Source: Cloacibacillus evryensis DSM 19522
Lineage (GTDB): Bacteria > Synergistota > Synergistia > Synergistales > Synergistaceae
Direction of reading: 5' to 3'
Length of the DNA: 64,000 bases
Assembly: GCF_000585335.1 (NCBI RefSeq)
Contig: NZ_KK073872.1
Span: forward strand, 2,781,283-2,845,282
The notes under the pieces: model-generated
Databases searched by the model: none
Seen by the model: only the letters and a program-made list of their open reading frames with translations
What the model was told of the DNA's origin: nothing
Translations under genes and position numbers: made by a program
Part shown: positions 61,515-64,000 of the stretch, piece by piece
Numbering within the stretch: position 1 is the first letter of the stretch
Layout of the letters: every line of letters begins with the position of its first letter

Positions 61515-63773
61515 ATGTCAAGGCTCCTGCGCAGTTACTTAAAATACGCGCGCGGCGAGAGCGGACCTTCGGTGTGGAGCCTCTTATATCCATGCCAGTT
61601 TGTCACGCGCGCCTGGATGAAGCTGCGCATCGGCCTCTTCAACCGCGGAGTTTTCGCCGTCACGGACCCGATGCTGCCGACTATCAGCATCGGCAACAAC
61701 AGTTTCGGCGGCACGAATAAGACCCCGATGGCCGAATATATCGTGCGCCAGTTCGCCGAGGCGGGGATCAAGGCGGGGCTCGTGAGCAGGGGATATCGCG
61801 CTAAGGAACACCCGCCGCTCTGGATCGGGCAGGACGCCAAGAGCACTCGCCGCGATTTCGCCGGCGACGAGCCGCTGATGCTCGCGAAACGGCTGCCGGA
61901 TACCAAGGTGGTCGTATCCCGCAACCGCATAGAGGGAGTGAAGCTGCTCGCCGCGCTGGGAGCGGAGGTCGCCGTCACGGACGACACTTTCCAGCACCGG
62001 AAGATGGCGCGGGACGTAGATATCGTCCTTGTGGACTCGACCTGCCCCTTCGGCAACGGCCAGGTGATACCCGCCGGCTCGATGCGCGAGCCGATGTCGG
62101 CCTTCGGCCGCGCGGATATCGTTGTCCTCACCAAGGCGAATCAGGCCTCACCCGGGGATATAGCGTCAATAAAGGAAAAGCTCGCCCCCTATGTGGCGTC
62201 GGACAAGATATTCACCGCCGACATCAAGCTTGAAAGGTGGATGAAGATCACACCGGAGGGGGAGAAAAAACTCCCCGACGGCTTTCTGCCGCGCGGCCGT
62301 TATATCGCGATCTCCGCGATCGGAAACCCCGGCGGCTTTTATAATTTTCTTGACGAAATGGGCGTCGGCGTCGCGCTGCGCCGCACCTACAGGGACCACC
62401 ATATATTGACGGGCGAGGATCTCTCGCGGCTGGAAGCGCTCGCGGAGGAGAGCGGCGCGGACGGCTTTATCTGTACGGAAAAGGATCTTATGAACATGCC
62501 GGGCGAGCTTTTCCTCAACCGTCCTCTGTACGTGCCGTCGATCGCGGTCTCGCTCCGCGATCCGCTTGCTTTCCGAAAAAAAATCATGGAACGGCTGCGC
62601 CCCGCCTTCCTCGTCACCTCAAACGGACACGGCGAGGACGCCATCGGCCTCGTGCTGGCAAAAAAGCTGATCGAACGTTTCAAATGCGCGCAGGTAGACG
62701 CCTTCGCCTTTGTGGGCTCCGGCAAGCCATACGCGATGAACGGCATCCGCGTCGTCTCGCCATCGTCGGAGATGCCGAGCGGCGGCGTCGTCAAATACCA
62801 TCTCACGGATCTCCTGCGGGATATGCGCCACGGCCTCGGCCGTTCTATCAGAAAACAGAGGGACAAAATGCGTTCACTGCTTGGAAGATACCGCACGCCG
62901 CTCTGCGTCGGCGACGTCTACCTGTTGTCGAGCGTCCTGTGGGGACAGGGGATGAAGCCGATCCTGGTCGCCACCGCGAAGACGGTACATCTGAGCGGGC
63001 ACCTGTGGATAGAGAAATGGCTGCTCCGCAAGCGCTGCATCCTCGTCTGGACGCGCGACGAGGAGACGGCCCACGAGCTTGTGGAGGACGGGGTGCCGGC
63101 GGTCTTTTACGGCAACCCGGTCATGGACCTGCTCGACGAGGTGAAGAGCCCGGCCTTCGCCTGGAGCGAACGCGGCGCGAAGATACTGCTGCTGCCGGGA
63201 AGCCGGCCGCGCGCCTATGAGGATATCAAACTGATCCTCGATACAATATCGCTGCTCGCCGCGAGGATGGAGTGCAACTTCGTAATGGTCCCGGCGCCGA
63301 CGATAGAGATAAAAAAGCTGACGGAGAACCTCGACGGCTGGGAACTTTCGGAGGACGGCGGCAAACTCTTCTCAGACAGGGTCGGCGTAACGATCTGCCG
63401 CGAGCCCGTCGCCGCCGCCGCCTACGGGGCGGAGCTGCTGATCGGGCTGGGAGGGACGGCGAACCAGCTCTGCGCCGGCCTCGGGATACCGGTCGTCTCC
63501 ATAATAGAACGCGGCAAACTGCGTCAGAAAAAGCTGCTGCGCGAGGCGGAGATATTGGTCCCGCCCGAGCCCGGGGCGCTCGCGGAGGCCGCCGAACGGG
63601 TCCTCTCCGACAACAGGCTGCGGCGTTCGATGCAGGAGGCGGGAATGAAAAACCTCGGACGTACCGGAGCGCTGGAAAAGGTAGTAGAATACTGCGCGGA
63701 AGAGCTTGGCTGGGATACGCGCTGCCGCGTATATGAAAAATACAGGGATCATCTTGAATCACTGGAGAAATAG
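61515..63773 (+). CDS. lpxK: LpxK (lipid A 4'-kinase) fused to an LpxB-related glycosyltransferase-like domain
   Basis: 752 residues, about twice the usual LpxK. Residues ~1-355: LpxK with ISIGNNSFGGTNKTPMAEY at the P-loop, where the usual GGxGKTP glycine is Asn; LVSRGY, DDTFQHRKMARDVDIVLVD and GNGQVIPAGSMREP are otherwise in place. Residues ~362-752: LVTSNGHGEDAIGLVLAKKL, FVGSGKPY, LLPGSRPRAYEDI and IGLGGTANQLCAGLGIPV, the pattern of LpxB-related glycosyltransferase-fold proteins known as separate genes elsewhere. Kinase function fits the operon; the second domain's sugar substrate is unknown. Confidence 0.88.
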   Translation: MSRLLRSYLKYARGESGPSVWSLLYPCQFVTRAWMKLRIGLFNRGVFAVTDPMLPTISIGNNSFGGTNKTPMAEYIVRQFAEAGIKAGLVSRGYRAKEHPPLWIGQDAKSTRRDFAGDEPLMLAKRLPDTKVVVSRNRIEGVKLLAALGAEVAVTDDTFQHRKMARDVDIVLVDSTCPFGNGQVIPAGSMREPMSAFGRADIVVLTKANQASPGDIASIKEKLAPYVASDKIFTADIKLERWMKITPEGEKKLPDGFLPRGRYIAISAIGNPGGFYNFLDEMGVGVALRRTYRDHHILTGEDLSRLEALAEESGADGFICTEKDLMNMPGELFLNRPLYVPSIAVSLRDPLAFRKKIMERLRPAFLVTSNGHGEDAIGLVLAKKLIERFKCAQVDAFAFVGSGKPYAMNGIRVVSPSSEMPSGGVVKYHLTDLLRDMRHGLGRSIRKQRDKMRSLLGRYRTPLCVGDVYLLSSVLWGQGMKPILVATAKTVHLSGHLWIEKWLLRKRCILVWTRDEETAHELVEDGVPAVFYGNPVMDLLDEVKSPAFAWSERGAKILLLPGSRPRAYEDIKLILDTISLLAARMECNFVMVPAPTIEIKKLTENLDGWELSEDGGKLFSDRVGVTICREPVAAAAYGAELLIGLGGTANQLCAGLGIPVVSIIERGKLRQKKLLREAEILVPPEPGALAEAAERVLSDNRLRRSMQEAGMKNLGRTGALEKVVEYCAEELGWDTRCRVYEKYRDHLESLEK

Positions 63774-63791
63774 AAAAAGGAGCTGAAACGG

Positions 63792-64000
63792 ATGAAGATC
63801 GTAAAAGAGGTCAGGGTGAGGGACATTACGGTCGGCGGCACACGGCTGACGGTCGCCGCCGGCCCCTGCGTGCTCGATACGTTTGACGAGGCGCTGATGA
63901 CCGCCCGCGTGATGAAAGAATACTGCGCGGAGTTTGGTTTCAATTATATCTTCAAGGCCTCCTTCGATAAGGCCAACAGGACCTCGATCGCGAGCTTTCG
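63792..64000 (+). CDS. kdsA: 3-deoxy-8-phosphooctulonate synthase, 3' partial
   Basis: First ~69 residues only; the gene runs out of the window. VAAGPCVLDTFDEAL and FKASFDKANRTSIASF are the KdsA signatures for phosphoenolpyruvate and arabinose 5-phosphate binding. Makes Kdo 8-phosphate for the LPS core. GGAGCTG precedes the ATG, 18 bases after lpxK. Confidence 0.95.
   Translation, partial: MKIVKEVRVRDITVGGTRLTVAAGPCVLDTFDEALMTARVMKEYCAEFGFNYIFKASFDKANRTSIASF

Overview
The window comes from a diderm, anaerobic, amino-acid-using bacterium of the phylum Synergistota, probably near Cloacibacillus/Synergistes. Three things point there. Two giant surface proteins end in the Synergist-CTERM type of sorting tail (a GCNGGFGALALLGL core followed by a basic end). 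A lipid A/Kdo block (lpxI, lpxB, msbA-like, lpxK fusion, kdsA) shows an outer membrane. The metabolic content (LysW pathway, [FeFe] hydrogenase, M20 amidohydrolases, Fe-S serine dehydratase, hybrid cluster protein, rubredoxin) fits a strict anaerobe living on peptides. The genus is inference. Genes are dense and the DNA is GC-rich, except for AT-rich leaders and a small insertion-sequence scar.

Layout. 1-4.0 kb: amidohydrolase SsnA (partial) facing an operon sdaAB-sdaAA-hydA for serine and hydantoin/pyrimidine catabolism. 4.2-5.7 kb: stand-alone group B-like [FeFe] hydrogenase. 6.0-11.5 kb: complete LysW carrier-protein operon (lysW, X, Y, Z, J, K) behind an AT-rich leader bounded by a perfect 16-bp inverted repeat. 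11.6-17.2 kb: small exported protein, then a minus-strand envelope/translation cluster (rsmB, a PASTA protein lacking a kinase domain, rpe, a RodZ-like protein) and a zinc membrane protease. 17.2-22.2 kb: DegT aminotransferase with GntR regulator, a MarR-GNAT fusion with its own operator, and thiC under a TPP riboswitch. 22.3-28.6 kb: a RpiR-regulated operon of unknown substrate (3-hydroxyisobutyrate-dehydrogenase-like, IlvD/Edd-like, class III aminotransferase, GltS-type carrier). 28.7-32.4 kb: tandem M20 amidohydrolases with an unassigned membrane transporter. 32.6-38.5 kb: tkt, trmI, queH, an AIR-synthase-like protein, an M24 peptidase, rubredoxin. 38.6-43.2 kb: HD hydrolase, His-rich small protein, and a Crp/Fnr-ferredoxin-Hcp nitrosative-stress module. 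43.2-44.8 kb: transposase and RhuM fragments. 44.8-47.7 kb: pdxST with a divergent MocR-type regulator. 47.9-48.7 kb: ZIP transporter. 48.7-57.5 kb: two tandem surface-protein modules, each with promoter, GEMM-type c-di-GMP-I riboswitch, terminator, conserved short ORF with a poly-C tract, huge Ig-like protein and terminator. 57.8-64 kb: lipid A/Kdo genes.

The most notable system is the duplicated riboswitch-controlled surface-protein module. The aptamers, intrinsic terminators, short ORFs and 3' ends are nearly identical, while the exposed amino-terminal halves of the proteins differ. This suggests cyclic-di-GMP control of paralogous adhesins that exchange or diversify their tips. Other points of interest are a MocR/PdxR protein with Gln in place of the PLP-binding Lys, a PASTA protein sitting where a PASTA kinase usually lies, an LpxK fused to an LpxB-related domain, and the RpiR catabolic operon.
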